Shown: in pieces, positions 29,220 to 38,229 of the stretch | Layout of the letters: the number at the start of each line of letters is the position of its first letter | Position numbering within the stretch: the stretch's first letter is position 1 | Source of the DNA: Nocardioides panacis | GTDB lineage: Bacteria; Actinomycetota; Actinomycetes; Propionibacteriales; Nocardioidaceae | Assembly: GCF_019039255.1 (NCBI RefSeq) | Contig: NZ_CP077062.1 | Span: 3,162,001-3,226,000, forward strand | Direction: 5' to 3' | Length of the DNA: 64,000 nt | Notes under the pieces: model-generated | Told to the model about the DNA's origin: nothing | What the model saw: only the letters and a program-made list of their open reading frames with translations | The model's database searches: none | Translations under genes and position numbers: made by a program

Positions 29220-30599
29220 GCGGAGCAGGGTGCGCAGCACGGCGGGCAGGGCGCGGGCCACCTCGGGGGCGGTGACCGGGCCGTCCTGGCCGGCCACCAG
29301 CGCCGCCGTGCCGTGCAGCCACGAACCGACCGATCCGGCGTCGAACGTGCTCAGCCCGGCTGCGAGGAGCGACCCGCAGAGCCCGGCGAGCACGTCGCCC
29401 GCCCCGGCGGTGGCCAGCCAGGGCGGACCGACCGTGGTGACCCGCACCTCCCCCGTCGGCTCGGCGACCAGCGTGTGCCGGCCCTTGAGCAGCACCGTGG
29501 CGTCGTACCGTCGGGCGGCGTCGCGGGCGAAGCGCAGCTGCTCGGCCTCCACCTCCTCGCGCTCGACGCCGAGCATCCGGGCCAGCTCCCCGGCGTGCGG
29601 CGTGAGCAGGGCGGGTACGCCGAGCGGGCCGTCGACGTGGGTGAGGCCGTCGGCGTCGACCACCACCGGCACGCGGTCGGCGAGCGAGTCGGCCAGCGCC
29701 TGCTCGGCGTCCGCGCCGCCGCCGGAGCCGATCACCCAGGCCTGCACCCGGCCCGCGCCGACCACCACCTCCGGGTGCGCCGCGCGGACCAGGTCGGCGG
29801 CCCCGCCGACGTAGCGGACCATGCCGACCAGGCCGGAGCCCGCTCCGGAGACGCAGAGCACCCCGGCGCCCGGGTACTGCTCGGAGCCGGCCCGCACACC
29901 GACGACGCCGCGGGTGTACTTGTGGGCGTCCGGCGCCGGTCGCGGCAGCAGCCCCCGGACGTCGTCGTCCTGCAGCGCGGTCACCGCCGGTTCCGGCAGG
30001 TCCAGGCCGAGGTCGACGAGGTGCACGACGCCGGAGGCCATCGCCGCGGGGTCGACGAGGTGCGCGACCTTGTGGGTCCCGAACGTCACCGTCACGGTCG
30101 CCCGCACGTGCGCGCCCCCGACCTGGCCGGTGTCCACCTCGACGCCCGAGGGGGTGTCCACGGCGACCACCGGGACGCCCTCGAGGGCGGCGACCACCGC
30201 GGCCGCGTCGTCGCGCAGGCCGCCGCGGCCGCCGATGCCGACGATGCCGTCCACCACCACGTCCGGGCGGGCGGCCTCCTCCACCGAGCCGACGACCCGT
30301 CCGCCCACGCCGAGCAGCGCCGCGAGGCCCGCCTCGTGGACGTGGTCCGGGCTGAGCAGCAGGGCCTCGACCCGGACGCCGCGCCGGGCCAGCAGCACGC
30401 CGCCGTACAGCGCGTCACCGCCGTTGTTGCCGGCGCCGACCAGGAGCAGCACCCGGGCGCCGTACGCGCGGCCGAGCAGGTCGAGGACGGCGTAGCCCAG
30501 ACCGGCGGCGGCCCGCTGCATCAGGGACCCCTCGGGGACCCGCGCCATCAGCGCGGCCTCGGCGGCCCGGACCTGCTCGACGGTGTGTGCGCTGCGCAT
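29217..30599 (-). CDS. nnr: Bifunctional NAD(P)H-hydrate epimerase / ADP-dependent NAD(P)H-hydrate dehydratase
   Basis: Repairs hydrated NADH and NADPH. The N-terminal YjeF-N epimerase part (1-205) has 'VGAGNNGGDALYGGVLLARRG' and 'VAVDTPSGVEVDTG'; the C-terminal ribokinase-like dehydratase (215-460) has 'HKYTRGVVGV', 'LTPHAGELARMLG' and 'TAGAGDVLAG'. 460 residues from the ATG at 30599; six upstream in-frame residues are rejected. Located between acpS and alr as in many actinobacteria. Confidence 0.94.
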   Translation of the reverse strand: MRSAHTVEQVRAAEAALMARVPEGSLMQRAAAGLGYAVLDLLGRAYGARVLLLVGAGNNGGDALYGGVLLARRGVRVEALLLSPDHVHEAGLAALLGVGGRVVGSVEEAARPDVVVDGIVGIGGRGGLRDDAAAVVAALEGVPVVAVDTPSGVEVDTGQVGGAHVRATVTVTFGTHKVAHLVDPAAMASGVVHLVDLGLDLPEPAVTALQDDDVRGLLPRPAPDAHKYTRGVVGVRAGSEQYPGAGVLCVSGAGSGLVGMVRYVGGAADLVRAAHPEVVVGAGRVQAWVIGSGGGADAEQALADSLADRVPVVVDADGLTHVDGPLGVPALLTPHAGELARMLGVEREEVEAEQLRFARDAARRYDATVLLKGRHTLVAEPTGEVRVTTVGPPWLATAGAGDVLAGLCGSLLAAGLSTFDAGSVGSWLHGTAALVAGQDGPVTAPEVARALPAVLRTLLR

Positions 30600-30609
30600 G
30601 CCGGCCAAC

Positions 30610-31341
30610 CTACCCACCCGGCCCGCCCCCGCCCCCTGCCGTACGGCGGTCCCGTCGGCGTCCCGCGGCCACCCACGGCCAGGTGATCAGCGCCCACCCG
30701 GCCAGCAGGACCGCGAGCGCGGCGAGGACGTACACCGGCCACGGCCCGAGCAGGTCGAGCAGCGACGCGGACCCGGGCTTGTGGTTGACGTAGCCGTAGT
30801 TGACGTCGAGGGCCGAGTTGAAGGCGAAGACCAGGACCGCCCACACCACGGTGACGGCGACCGTGACGCGGTACTCCCGCCACCCGGGGCCGAGGCCGAG
30901 CCCGAGGGCGAGGTAGACCGCGGCCCACACGATCAGGAAGTGCATCGCCCAGAACGCGAGGTAGCCCGGCTGCGGGAAGGTCTCGACCAGCGAGGGCGTG
31001 AGGAGGCCCTGGACGCTGAGCGTGAGGCCCCAGTAGTAGGTGAGGGCGACGGGCACCCGGCCGTGGGTCCACAGCGCCCAGACCGCCGCCATCCACGCCA
31101 GGTCGCACAGCTGGAGCGGCAGCGAGGAGCCGAGGCTGAACCGGTCCGGTGTCAGCTGGACCACCTGGCTCGGGACCGTCACGCAGGGGATCGCCACCGC
31201 GAGGACCCGGCTGGACCGCCGGGCCCGGGCCGTCCCGCGCTGCGCCCTCCCCAGCAGCACGAGCCCGACCGCGCCGGCCAGGAAGAGGCCGAGCAGCAGG
31301 AAGTGCTCGGCGCCGAACGTCGTGAAACGTCCGGCGGCCAT
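30610..31341 (-). CDS. TIGR02206/YwaF-like integral membrane protein
   Basis: A 243-residue membrane protein with seven or so helices; conserved features are 'FGAEHFLLLGLFL' at the start, 'LPLQLCDLAWMAAVWAL' and 'FNSALDVNYGYVNHKPGSASLLD'. These match the TIGR02206 (Bacillus YwaF) family, whose role is unknown. The C-terminus is Arg/Gly-rich. It ends 10 bases before nnr and starts 1 base after the acpS stop, so it is cotranscribed with both, but this is not a conserved member of the run and was probably inserted. Confidence 0.8.
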   Translation of the reverse strand: MAAGRFTTFGAEHFLLLGLFLAGAVGLVLLGRAQRGTARARRSSRVLAVAIPCVTVPSQVVQLTPDRFSLGSSLPLQLCDLAWMAAVWALWTHGRVPVALTYYWGLTLSVQGLLTPSLVETFPQPGYLAFWAMHFLIVWAAVYLALGLGLGPGWREYRVTVAVTVVWAVLVFAFNSALDVNYGYVNHKPGSASLLDLLGPWPVYVLAALAVLLAGWALITWPWVAAGRRRDRRTAGGGGGPGG

Positions 31342-31342
31342 C

Positions 31343-31693
31343 TCAGGACTCGAGGATCACGACGGCCGAGGAGATCCCGGCGTCGTGGGACAGCGAGACG
31401 TGCACGCTGCGGACGCCGAGCTCGTCGGCGCGGGCCTGCACCGAGCCGCGGATGTCGAAGCGCGGGTCGCCGGTCGGGGCGTTGACGATCTCGGCGTCGT
31501 GCCAGCCCATCCCGGTCGGCGCCCCGAGCGCCTTGGCGAGGGCCTCCTTGGCGGCGAACCGGGCGGCCAGCGAGGCCAGCGGCCGCTCCCGCTCGGCCGG
31601 GGTGAACAGCCGGGTCAGCAGGCCCGGGGTGCGCTCGAGGGACTCCCCGAACCGGGCGATGTCGACGACGTCGATGCCGACTCCGAGGATCAC
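31343..31693 (-). CDS. acpS: Holo-[acyl-carrier-protein] synthase
   Basis: Transfers 4'-phosphopantetheine from CoA to acyl carrier protein. 116 residues with the two Mg2+/CoA motifs '[13 protein letters not shown]' near the start and '[12 protein letters not shown]' in the centre, plus the 'HVSLSHD' C-terminal segment. Starts at a GTG 13 bases after the glmS stop. Works with coaA, located just beyond glmS, in CoA-dependent carrier activation. Confidence 0.95.
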   Translation of the reverse strand: MILGVGIDVVDIARFGESLERTPGLLTRLFTPAERERPLASLAARFAAKEALAKALGAPTGMGWHDAEIVNAPTGDPRFDIRGSVQARADELGVRSVHVSLSHDAGISSAVVILES

Positions 31694-31706
31694 TCGACGT
31701 CCCGCA

Positions 31707-33550
31707 TCACTCGACGGTGACGGACTTGGCCAGGTTGCGGGGCTGGTCGACGTCGTTGCCCATCTGGGTGGCCAGCTCGCACGCGAACAGCTGGAGCGGC
31801 ACCACCGCGACCATCGGCTGCAGCAGCGTCGGCACCCTGGGCAGCCTGATCAGCTCGTCGGCGTACGGCGTGACCTCGTCGTCGCCCTCCTCGGCGAGCA
31901 CGATCGTGCGCGCACCGCGGGCCCGGACCTCCTGGATGCCGCTGACCATCTTGTCGTGCAGGAAGTCGCGGCCCTGCGGCGGCACGACGCAGAAGACCGG
32001 CAGCCGGTCCTCGACCAGCGCGATCGGACCGTGCTTGAGCTCGCCGGCGGCGAAGCCCTCGGCGTGGATGTAGGCGAGCTCCTTGAGCTTCAGCGCCCCC
32101 TCGAGGGCGACCGGGTAGCCGGCGTGCCGGCCCAGGAACAGCACCGACTTGGCGGTGGAGAGCTCGGCGGCCAGCGCGTGGATCGCGTCGGCCTGGTCCA
32201 GGATCGTCTGGACGTGCCGCGGCATCTGCTCGAGCTCGTGCACCACCCCGGCGATCTCGTCGCCGAACTTGGTGCCGCGCACCTGGGCGAGGTACAGCCC
32301 GAGCAGGTAGCAGGCGACCAGCTGGGTCATGAACCCTTGGTCGAGGCGACCCCGATCTCGGGCCCGGCGTGGGTGTAGATCACGGCGTCGGACTCGCGCG
32401 GGATCGTCGAGCCGTTGGTGTTGCAGATCGCCAGCACCCGGGAGCGCTGCTCGCGGGCGTGCCGGATCGCCATCAGGGTGTCCGCGGTCTCCCCGGACTG
32501 GCTGATCGCGACCACCAGGGTGTCGCGGGTCAGGATCGGGTCGCGGTAGCGGAACTCGTGGGCCAGCTCGACCTCGCACGGGATCCGGGTCCAGTGCTCG
32601 ATGGCGTACTTCGCGACCATGCCGGCGTAGAACGCGGTACCGCAGCCGATCAGGATGATCTTGTCGATGCCGCGCAGCTCCTCCTCGCTGATCCGCAGCT
32701 CGTCGAGCTGCAGGGCGCCCTGCTCGTCGTGCCGACCGAGCATCGAGTCGGTGATCGCGGCCGGCTGCTCGTGGATCTCCTTGCGCATGAACCAGTCGTA
32801 GCCGCCCTTCTCGGCGGCCGACAGGTCCCAGTCCACGTGGTAGGGCCGGGCCTCGGCGGGCTGCCCGGCGAAGTCGGTGACCTGCACGCCGTCCCGGGTG
32901 ATCGTGACCACCTGGTCCTGGCCGAGCTCGAGGGCGTCGCGGGTGTGCTCGATGAACGCGGACACGTCGGAGGCCAGGAAGTTCTCGCCGTCCCCGATGC
33001 CGACCACCAGCGGGCTGTTGCGGCGGGCGGCGACGACCCGGTCGGGGTCCTCGCCGTCGATCGCGACCAGCGTGAACGCGCCGTGCAGCCGGCCGCAGAC
33101 GTGCTGCATGGCCTCGGTCAGCGTGCCGCCCGCGACGAGCGCCTGCTCCACGAGGTGGGCGGCGATCTCGGTGTCGGTCTCGGAGGTCAGCACGTGGCCG
33201 GCCGCCTCGAGCTCGCCGCGCAGCGCGGCGAAGTTCTCGATGATGCCGTTGTGCACGAGCGCGACCCGGCCGGTGGCGCCGAGGTGCGGGTGCGCGTTGG
33301 CGTCGTTCGGGGCGCCGTGGGTGGCCCAGCGGGTGTGCCCGATGCCCGTCGACGACGGGGGCAGCGGGTGCTCGGCCAGCGCCTTGTCCAGGTTGGCCAG
33401 CTTCCCGGCGCGCTTCTCCGAGGCGATCGTGCCCTCGTGGACCAGCGCGATGCCCGCGGAGTCGTAGCCGCGGTACTCCAGCCTGCGGAGACCGTCGATC
33501 ACCACGCCCTCGGCCTGCCTCGGTCCGACGTACCCGACGATTCCACACAT
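31707..33550 (-). CDS. glmS: Glutamine-fructose-6-phosphate aminotransferase, with an internal frameshift in this sequence
   Basis: Makes glucosamine-6-phosphate for the cell wall. The ATG at 33550 opens '[17 protein letters not shown]', with Cys2 as the glutaminase nucleophile; two SIS sugar-isomerase domains follow and the C-terminus 'NLAKSVTVE' carries the catalytic Lys. At about 32335 the frame breaks: ACC AAG GGT TCA TGA, where 'STKAFMTQ' is expected (one base missing between GG and GT). Repaired length is 614, normal for the family. Essential in bacteria without an alternative, so the break is probably an error in the sequence. Confidence 0.92.
32331..32338 (-). other. Frameshift site in glmS
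   Basis: Minus-strand AAGGGTTCATGA ends the first frame with TGA; a C inserted after AAGG restores Lys-Ala-Phe-Met-Thr-Gln. Unlike the other breaks this is a missing base, and not in a long run. Confidence 0.8.
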
Positions 33551-33557
33551 GGCCGTC

Positions 33558-33607
33558 ACTCTACCGGCGGTGCCGCCCCCGGCCGCACGGCACACGCCTG
33601 CCACAAT
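33558..33607. promoter_or_regulatory. Divergent leaderless promoters of glmS and coaA
   Basis: TAGAGT (33563-33558, minus) ends 7 bases before the glmS ATG; CACAAT (33602-33607, plus) ends 7 bases before the coaA ATG at 33615. Only 64 bases separate the two starts. No -35 element is convincing. Confidence 0.5.
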
Positions 33608-33614
33608 CCTCGGC

Positions 33615-34607
33615 ATGGCTTCCGGCAACGGCGACGGTGCGTCCGCCCACGGGCATCCGCGGGGCGACCGGGAGTCGGGCCCGTACGTCGAGCTCGACCG
33701 GGACGCGTGGGCGGCCCTCGGCGCGGCCACCGAGCAGCCGCTGCTGCCCGAGGAGATCGACCGGGTCCGCGGGCTCGGCGACGAGCTCGACCTCGACGAG
33801 GTGCAGCAGGTCTACCTGCCGCTGTCCCGGCTGCTGAGCATGTACGCCGAGAGCGCCGGCGCGCTGCACCGCGCGCAGGAGGCCTTCCTCGACCAGCCGC
33901 AGCCGCCGCGCACGCCGTTCGTGATCGGCCTGGCCGGCTCGGTCGCGGTCGGCAAGTCGACGACCGCCCGGGTGCTGCAGCAGATGCTCGCGCACTGGCC
34001 CGAGCACCCGTCGGTGGCGCTGGTCACGACCGACGGCTTCCTCTACCCCAACGCCGAGCTGGAGCGCCGCGGGCTGATGGCCCGCAAGGGCTTCCCCGAG
34101 TCCTACGACCGCCGGGCGCTGCTGCGCTTCGTGATGGACATCAAGTCCGGGAAGGACGAGGTGGAGGCCCCGACGTACTCCCACCTGGTCTACGACGTCG
34201 TCCCCGACGAGAAGGTCGTGGTCGCGCACCCCGACATCGTGATCATCGAGGGCCTCAACGTGCTGCAGCCGGCGCGGGCCCGCGACGACGGCCGGGTGGG
34301 CCTGGCGATCAGCGACTTCTTCGACTTCTCGGTGTACGTCGACGCCGCGACCGCCGACATCCGGCGCTGGTACGTCGACCGGTTCCTGCGGCTGCGGGAG
34401 ACCGCGTTCCGCAACCCGGCGTCGTACTTCGCCCGCTACGGCGACCTGACCGAGGACGAGGCGGTCGCCGAGGCGAACCGGATCTGGGACTCGGTCAACG
34501 GCCCGAACCTCAAGCAGAACGTGCAGCCGACCCGCGGCCGGGCCACCCTGGTGCTGCGCAAGTCGGCCGACCACTCGGTCCGCTTCGTCCGGCTCCGCAA
34601 GCTGTGA
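33615..34607 (+). CDS. coaA: Type I pantothenate kinase
   Basis: Phosphorylates pantothenate, the first step to CoA. 330 residues with the P-loop 'GSVAVGKST' (108-116), 'VTTDGFLYPN', 'RKGFPESYDRRALLRFV' and 'HPDIVIIEGLNVLQ' as in bacterial CoaA. The ATG at 33615 is preferred over the longer reading, which lacks family similarity and runs into the glmS promoter. It converges with a GNAT gene (10-base gap). Confidence 0.96.
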   Translation: MASGNGDGASAHGHPRGDRESGPYVELDRDAWAALGAATEQPLLPEEIDRVRGLGDELDLDEVQQVYLPLSRLLSMYAESAGALHRAQEAFLDQPQPPRTPFVIGLAGSVAVGKSTTARVLQQMLAHWPEHPSVALVTTDGFLYPNAELERRGLMARKGFPESYDRRALLRFVMDIKSGKDEVEAPTYSHLVYDVVPDEKVVVAHPDIVIIEGLNVLQPARARDDGRVGLAISDFFDFSVYVDAATADIRRWYVDRFLRLRETAFRNPASYFARYGDLTEDEAVAEANRIWDSVNGPNLKQNVQPTRGRATLVLRKSADHSVRFVRLRKL

Positions 34608-34617
34608 CCCGCGGGTC

Positions 34618-35616
34618 CTAGAGACGGCGGAGGAACTCCGGGACCAGCGCCACCGGCTCGAAGCCGAGCCGGGCGTTGATGCCGATCATCTGCGCGTTCA
34701 CCTCGGCGTTCTGGGTGACCACCTCGGTGAGGTAAGGCCGCTCGCGCTGCAGCCGGCGCAGGTTGGCGACCTTGACCGCGGCCCCGAGCCGGTGGCCCCG
34801 GTGGTCGCGGTGCACGAGCGTGGCCCACTGGACCGCCCGGGTGCCGTGCGGGCGGACCAGCAGGTCGCTGTGCGCGACCGCTTCCCCGTCACGGACCGCG
34901 AGGCTGCGCAGCACCGTGCGGCCGACCTTGCGATCGCGGGCCGCCTCGTGCCGGAACGCCTCAGGGGTGAACGCCTCCTCCTCGAACTCCAGCTCGCCGG
35001 TCGGTGCGTCGAGGGCGAGCTGGTTGACCAGGAAGCAGTAGGACTCCAGCAGCTCGTCGGGCAGGTCGTCGACGAACGTGCGGACCTCGTACCCCGCGGC
35101 GTGCGCGGCGACCTCCGCGTCGATCTCGTCGAGCAGCGGGTCCGGGACCGGGAGCGGGAGCTGCCGCACGACCTCGAGGTTCGCGGGCGCGAAGCCGTGC
35201 GCGGCGGCGAACCGCTGGGCGCGGGAGTCCTCGCGCTCCTCGAACCGGTACGACGCCCCGCTCATCACCTCGGTCCGGCCCAGGCCGCCGACGTGCTCGA
35301 CGAGCGCCTCGAGCAGCGCACCGCCGACGCCGCGGCCGCGCAGGTCGGGCTCGACGGCCGGGAAGACGAAGGCCTTGTCGAGGTTGTCGTCCAGCGAGAG
35401 CCACGCGAGGCCGCCGCCGACCATCCGGTCCCCGTCGAAGATCCCGAGCGCGTCGGAGCGCTGGCCCGGCGAGGGCTCGCGCAGCGCGACGGCCATCTCC
35501 TCGAAGGACTGGAAGGTGTTCCAGGGGCGGCCGTCCTCCATCTCGGCGCGCCAGCCGATCTCGTGGAAGCGGCGGAGCTGGGCGTCGTCGTGGACGTCGA
35601 TCGCGCGGGTCTGCAT
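34618..35616 (-). CDS. Double-GNAT acetyltransferase, paralogue 1 of 3
   Basis: A 332-residue protein with two tandem GNAT folds, as in mycothiol synthase-like proteins. The first half has the acetyl-CoA loop 'RGRGVGGALLEALV' (about 104-117), the second 'DHRGHRLGAAVKVANLRRLQ', and the end 'NAEVNAQMIGINARLGFEPVALVPEFLRR' is shared with the two paralogues at 38898 and 39913. The start at 35616 (MQTRAIDVHDD) fits the family; upstream codons are rejected. Substrate unknown; assignment as MshD itself is not supported because the context lacks mycothiol genes. Confidence 0.85.
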   Translation of the reverse strand: MQTRAIDVHDDAQLRRFHEIGWRAEMEDGRPWNTFQSFEEMAVALREPSPGQRSDALGIFDGDRMVGGGLAWLSLDDNLDKAFVFPAVEPDLRGRGVGGALLEALVEHVGGLGRTEVMSGASYRFEEREDSRAQRFAAAHGFAPANLEVVRQLPLPVPDPLLDEIDAEVAAHAAGYEVRTFVDDLPDELLESYCFLVNQLALDAPTGELEFEEEAFTPEAFRHEAARDRKVGRTVLRSLAVRDGEAVAHSDLLVRPHGTRAVQWATLVHRDHRGHRLGAAVKVANLRRLQRERPYLTEVVTQNAEVNAQMIGINARLGFEPVALVPEFLRRL

Positions 35617-35669
35617 GCGGCCGAACCTAGGCGGCCGGAGGGCCACCCGTCACCTGGTTTACTTCGGTC

Positions 35670-36626
35670 GTGCTGCACCTCCGGATGCGGGTCCCCGCTC
35701 CCCTCACCGACCAGGTCGTCGGCCTGCTGTGCGACGACGACACGGTGACGAACGTCGCGGTCCTCGACGACGCCTACGCCAAGCCGCCCGGCACGCTGGT
35801 CACCGCGGACGTGGCCCGCGAGGGCGCCAACCCGGTGGTCGCGGCGCTGCGGGCACTCGACCTGCACCACGTCGGCTCGATCATGATCTCCGAGCCGGGG
35901 ACGCTGCTCTCGGACGCCGCCGACGCGGCCGAGAAGGCGGCGCCCGGCATCCCCGACGACGGGATCGTGTGGGACGTCGTGGAGAACCGGGTCCGCACCG
36001 AGAGCGTGCTGTCCTGGGCGTTCCTCAGCTTCCTGACCCTGGCCACCCTGATCGCCGGCGCCGGCCGGCTGCTCGACCAGCCCATCCTGATCATCGGCGC
36101 GATGGTCGTCGGTCCGGAGTTCTCCCCCGTCGCCGCGATCTGCCTGGCCCTGGCGCGCCCGCGCTTCGCGCTCCTGCCGCAGGCCCTCACCACGCTGTTC
36201 GGCGGCTTCCTCGTCGCCATCCTGGTCTCGGTGCCGTTCTGGGTGGTCGCCCGCGCCCTCGGGCTCGCCTCCGCGGCCGACGCGGGCACCGGCCCGCAGA
36301 CCGAGTTCATCATCCAGCCGGACATCTGGTCCTTCCTCATCGCGCTGCTCGCCGGGGTCGCGGGCGTGCTGGCGCTCACCACCTCGAAGTCCGGGCCGCT
36401 GGTCGGCGTCTTCATCTCGGTCACCACCGTCCCGGCGGTCGGCACGCTCGCGCTGTGCATCGGCGTCGGCCTCTGGTCGGAGATCCCCGGCGCGCTGGCC
36501 CAGCTCGGGATCAACCTGGCCGGCATGGTCCTCTCCGGTACGGCGACCCTGCTCCTCCAACGCGTGGTCTGGGCCCGGGTGGACCGCTCGTCGCGGCTGG
36601 CCGGCACGAAGGGGTTCCCCCGGTGA
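35670..36626 (+). CDS. DUF389 family membrane protein
   Basis: A 318-residue protein with a soluble N-terminal part (1-115) and six or seven helices carrying the DUF389 signature 'LIIGAMVVGPEFSPVAAICLAL'. DUF389 proteins are uncharacterised conserved membrane proteins of actinobacteria and cyanobacteria. Start GTG; TTTACT ends 6 bases upstream, a leaderless -10. The stop overlaps the next gene by GTGA, so it is cotranscribed with the YihY-type gene. Confidence 0.85.
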   Translation: MLHLRMRVPAPLTDQVVGLLCDDDTVTNVAVLDDAYAKPPGTLVTADVAREGANPVVAALRALDLHHVGSIMISEPGTLLSDAADAAEKAAPGIPDDGIVWDVVENRVRTESVLSWAFLSFLTLATLIAGAGRLLDQPILIIGAMVVGPEFSPVAAICLALARPRFALLPQALTTLFGGFLVAILVSVPFWVVARALGLASAADAGTGPQTEFIIQPDIWSFLIALLAGVAGVLALTTSKSGPLVGVFISVTTVPAVGTLALCIGVGLWSEIPGALAQLGINLAGMVLSGTATLLLQRVVWARVDRSSRLAGTKGFPR

Positions 36627-37600
36627 CGACCGCACGGGTCGTGCCGGTCACCACCGAGATGGACGGCGACGAGCTCGACGCCGAGGACGCCTGGCACCTG
36701 AGCCGCCGGATCGGCGTGCGGCGGCTGCTGCTCGACTCGTTCGTGCGGTTCCGCTACGCCGACGGGTTCAGCCACAGCCGTGCCCTGGCCCTGCAGGTCG
36801 CCCTGTCCGTCGTACCGTTCCTGCTGGCGCTGTCCGGCCTGGCCGCCGACATCGACCACGAGCGCCCGGCGCGGGTGCTGGCCCGCACCATCGAGCAGCT
36901 CTCCCCCGGCGGCGGGTCGCGCGACGCGCTGGCGTCGGCGGTGACGAGCGGGCAGACCGGCGACCGGGCCGGCGAGATCGCCCTGGTGGTCGGGCTGTTC
37001 TTCTCGCTGCTGTCGATGACGACCGCGATGGCGCAGATCGAGCGCGGCACCAACCGGATCTACGGCATCCGCCGCGACCGCCAGGCCCTGGCGAAGTACG
37101 GCCGGGCGCTCGTGCTCACCGCGGTGCTCGCGGTCCCGGTGGGCGCCGGGTTCCTGCTGCTGGTCGCCGGCGGGTCGTTCGGGGACGCGATGAGCTCGAC
37201 CTACGGCTGGTCGGAGACCACCGTGCACGTCTGGAACGTCGCCCGCTGGCCGGCCGGCGTCGCGCTGATGGTGTTCGCGATCGCCGTGCTGCTCGACCAC
37301 GCGCCCCGCCGCCGGCAGCCCGCGCTGTCCTGGCTCGCGCTCGGCGCCGGGCTGGCGGTGCTGCTGGCCATGGCGGCCACCGCCTTCCTGGCCGCCTACG
37401 TGCACCTGAGCGGCTCGTTCGGGGCGATCTACGGCCCCCTCGGCGGCGTGTTCGCGCTGCTGCTCTGGTCCCTGCTCAGCTCGATCGCGCTGTTCGCCGG
37501 CGCCGCGGTCTGCGCCCAGCTGGAGTTCCTGCGCGCCGGCGGCGGGCACCCCGTGCACGACGACCCGGGCCGCCCGCCGTCCCAGGTCGTGCAGGGCTGA
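36623..37600 (+). CDS. YihY/BrkB family inner-membrane protein
   Basis: A 325-residue protein with six helices in its C-terminal 270 residues and the family pattern 'SRALALQVALSVVPFLLALSGL', 'SMTTAMAQIERGTNRIYGI' and 'YGPLGGVFALLLWSLLSSIALFAGA'. The name BrkB (once called ribonuclease BN) is historical; the function is unsettled. The GTG start overlaps the DUF389 stop. It converges with the MarR regulator; CCCGGC-7-GCCGGG (37601-37619) is a weak terminator candidate there. Confidence 0.85.
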   Translation: MTTARVVPVTTEMDGDELDAEDAWHLSRRIGVRRLLLDSFVRFRYADGFSHSRALALQVALSVVPFLLALSGLAADIDHERPARVLARTIEQLSPGGGSRDALASAVTSGQTGDRAGEIALVVGLFFSLLSMTTAMAQIERGTNRIYGIRRDRQALAKYGRALVLTAVLAVPVGAGFLLLVAGGSFGDAMSSTYGWSETTVHVWNVARWPAGVALMVFAIAVLLDHAPRRRQPALSWLALGAGLAVLLAMAATAFLAAYVHLSGSFGAIYGPLGGVFALLLWSLLSSIALFAGAAVCAQLEFLRAGGGHPVHDDPGRPPSQVVQG

Positions 37601-37625
37601 CCCGGCACCGGTCGCCGGGACGCCC

Positions 37626-38132
37626 TCAGCAGGTCGGCGGGCCGGCGCAGGCCGCGTGGTCCGCGGGCGGCCCGTCCGCGGTGACCCGGTCCAGCAGCCG
37701 CCGGAAGGTGGCCGCCTCGTCGGCGTCGAGGCCCGCGAGGACCGCGCTCTCCACCTCCGCGAGCCGGGCGGTCGCCTCGGCCAGGGTGGCCTCGCCGGCC
37801 GGAGTGAGCAGCACCTGGCGGGCCCGCCGGTCGACCGGGTCGGGTCGGCGCTCCACCAGGCCGGCCTTCTCCAGGTCGTCGACGAGGTAGGTCATCACGG
37901 TCCGGTCGATGCCGATGCTCGCGGCGATGCCGGCCTGGTTGGCGCAGCGGCCCGACGAGGCGGTGGCCAGCAGCTGGTAGCCGCGCGGGCCGCCGGGCAG
38001 GTCGGCGACCGCGGTGCCGGCCTGCTGCAGGTAGGCGCGCAGCAGCGTCCCCAGCGCCTGGCCGAGGTCGGCGCGCACGGACGCGCCCCTCGGGGCGACG
38101 GTCGGGGCCTCGGTCGCGGTGCTGTCGGTCAC
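37626..38132 (-). CDS. MarR family transcriptional regulator
   Basis: A 168-residue winged-helix regulator. The DNA-binding part is 'QAGIAASIGIDRTVMTYLVDDLEKAGLVERRPDPVDRRARQVLLTPAG', with the Asp-Arg-Arg wing of MarR proteins. The C-terminus 'DHAACAGPPTC' has two Cys that could be redox-active or bind metal. Divergent from the azoreductase gene at 38230, with AT-rich direct repeats in the shared region, so it likely represses that gene in response to quinones or azo/electrophilic compounds (inferred). Confidence 0.88.
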   Translation of the reverse strand: MTDSTATEAPTVAPRGASVRADLGQALGTLLRAYLQQAGTAVADLPGGPRGYQLLATASSGRCANQAGIAASIGIDRTVMTYLVDDLEKAGLVERRPDPVDRRARQVLLTPAGEATLAEATARLAEVESAVLAGLDADEAATFRRLLDRVTADGPPADHAACAGPPTC

Positions 38133-38173
38133 CCGCCCAGTCTAGGCGGCCCTCCCCTGCGGTCGTCCCGCAT

Positions 38174-38204
38174 GATAATCTTTTCCACAGATCATCTTTT
38201 GACG
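38174..38204. promoter_or_regulatory. AT-rich control region between MarR and azoreductase genes
   Basis: ATAATCTTTT (38175-38184) and ATCATCTTTT (38191-38200) are direct repeats 16 bases apart, and ATGAT/ATCAT form an inverted pair over the same stretch. This is the only AT-rich island in the neighbourhood and probably holds both promoters and the MarR site. Confidence 0.45.
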
Positions 38205-38229
38205 AGACCTTCTGCCACAAGGAGCACCC

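Noticed and set aside
33551-33614. glmS ribozyme upstream of glmS
   Set aside because: The start is leaderless with only 64 bases to coaA, leaving no room for the ribozyme, which is a Firmicutes feature.
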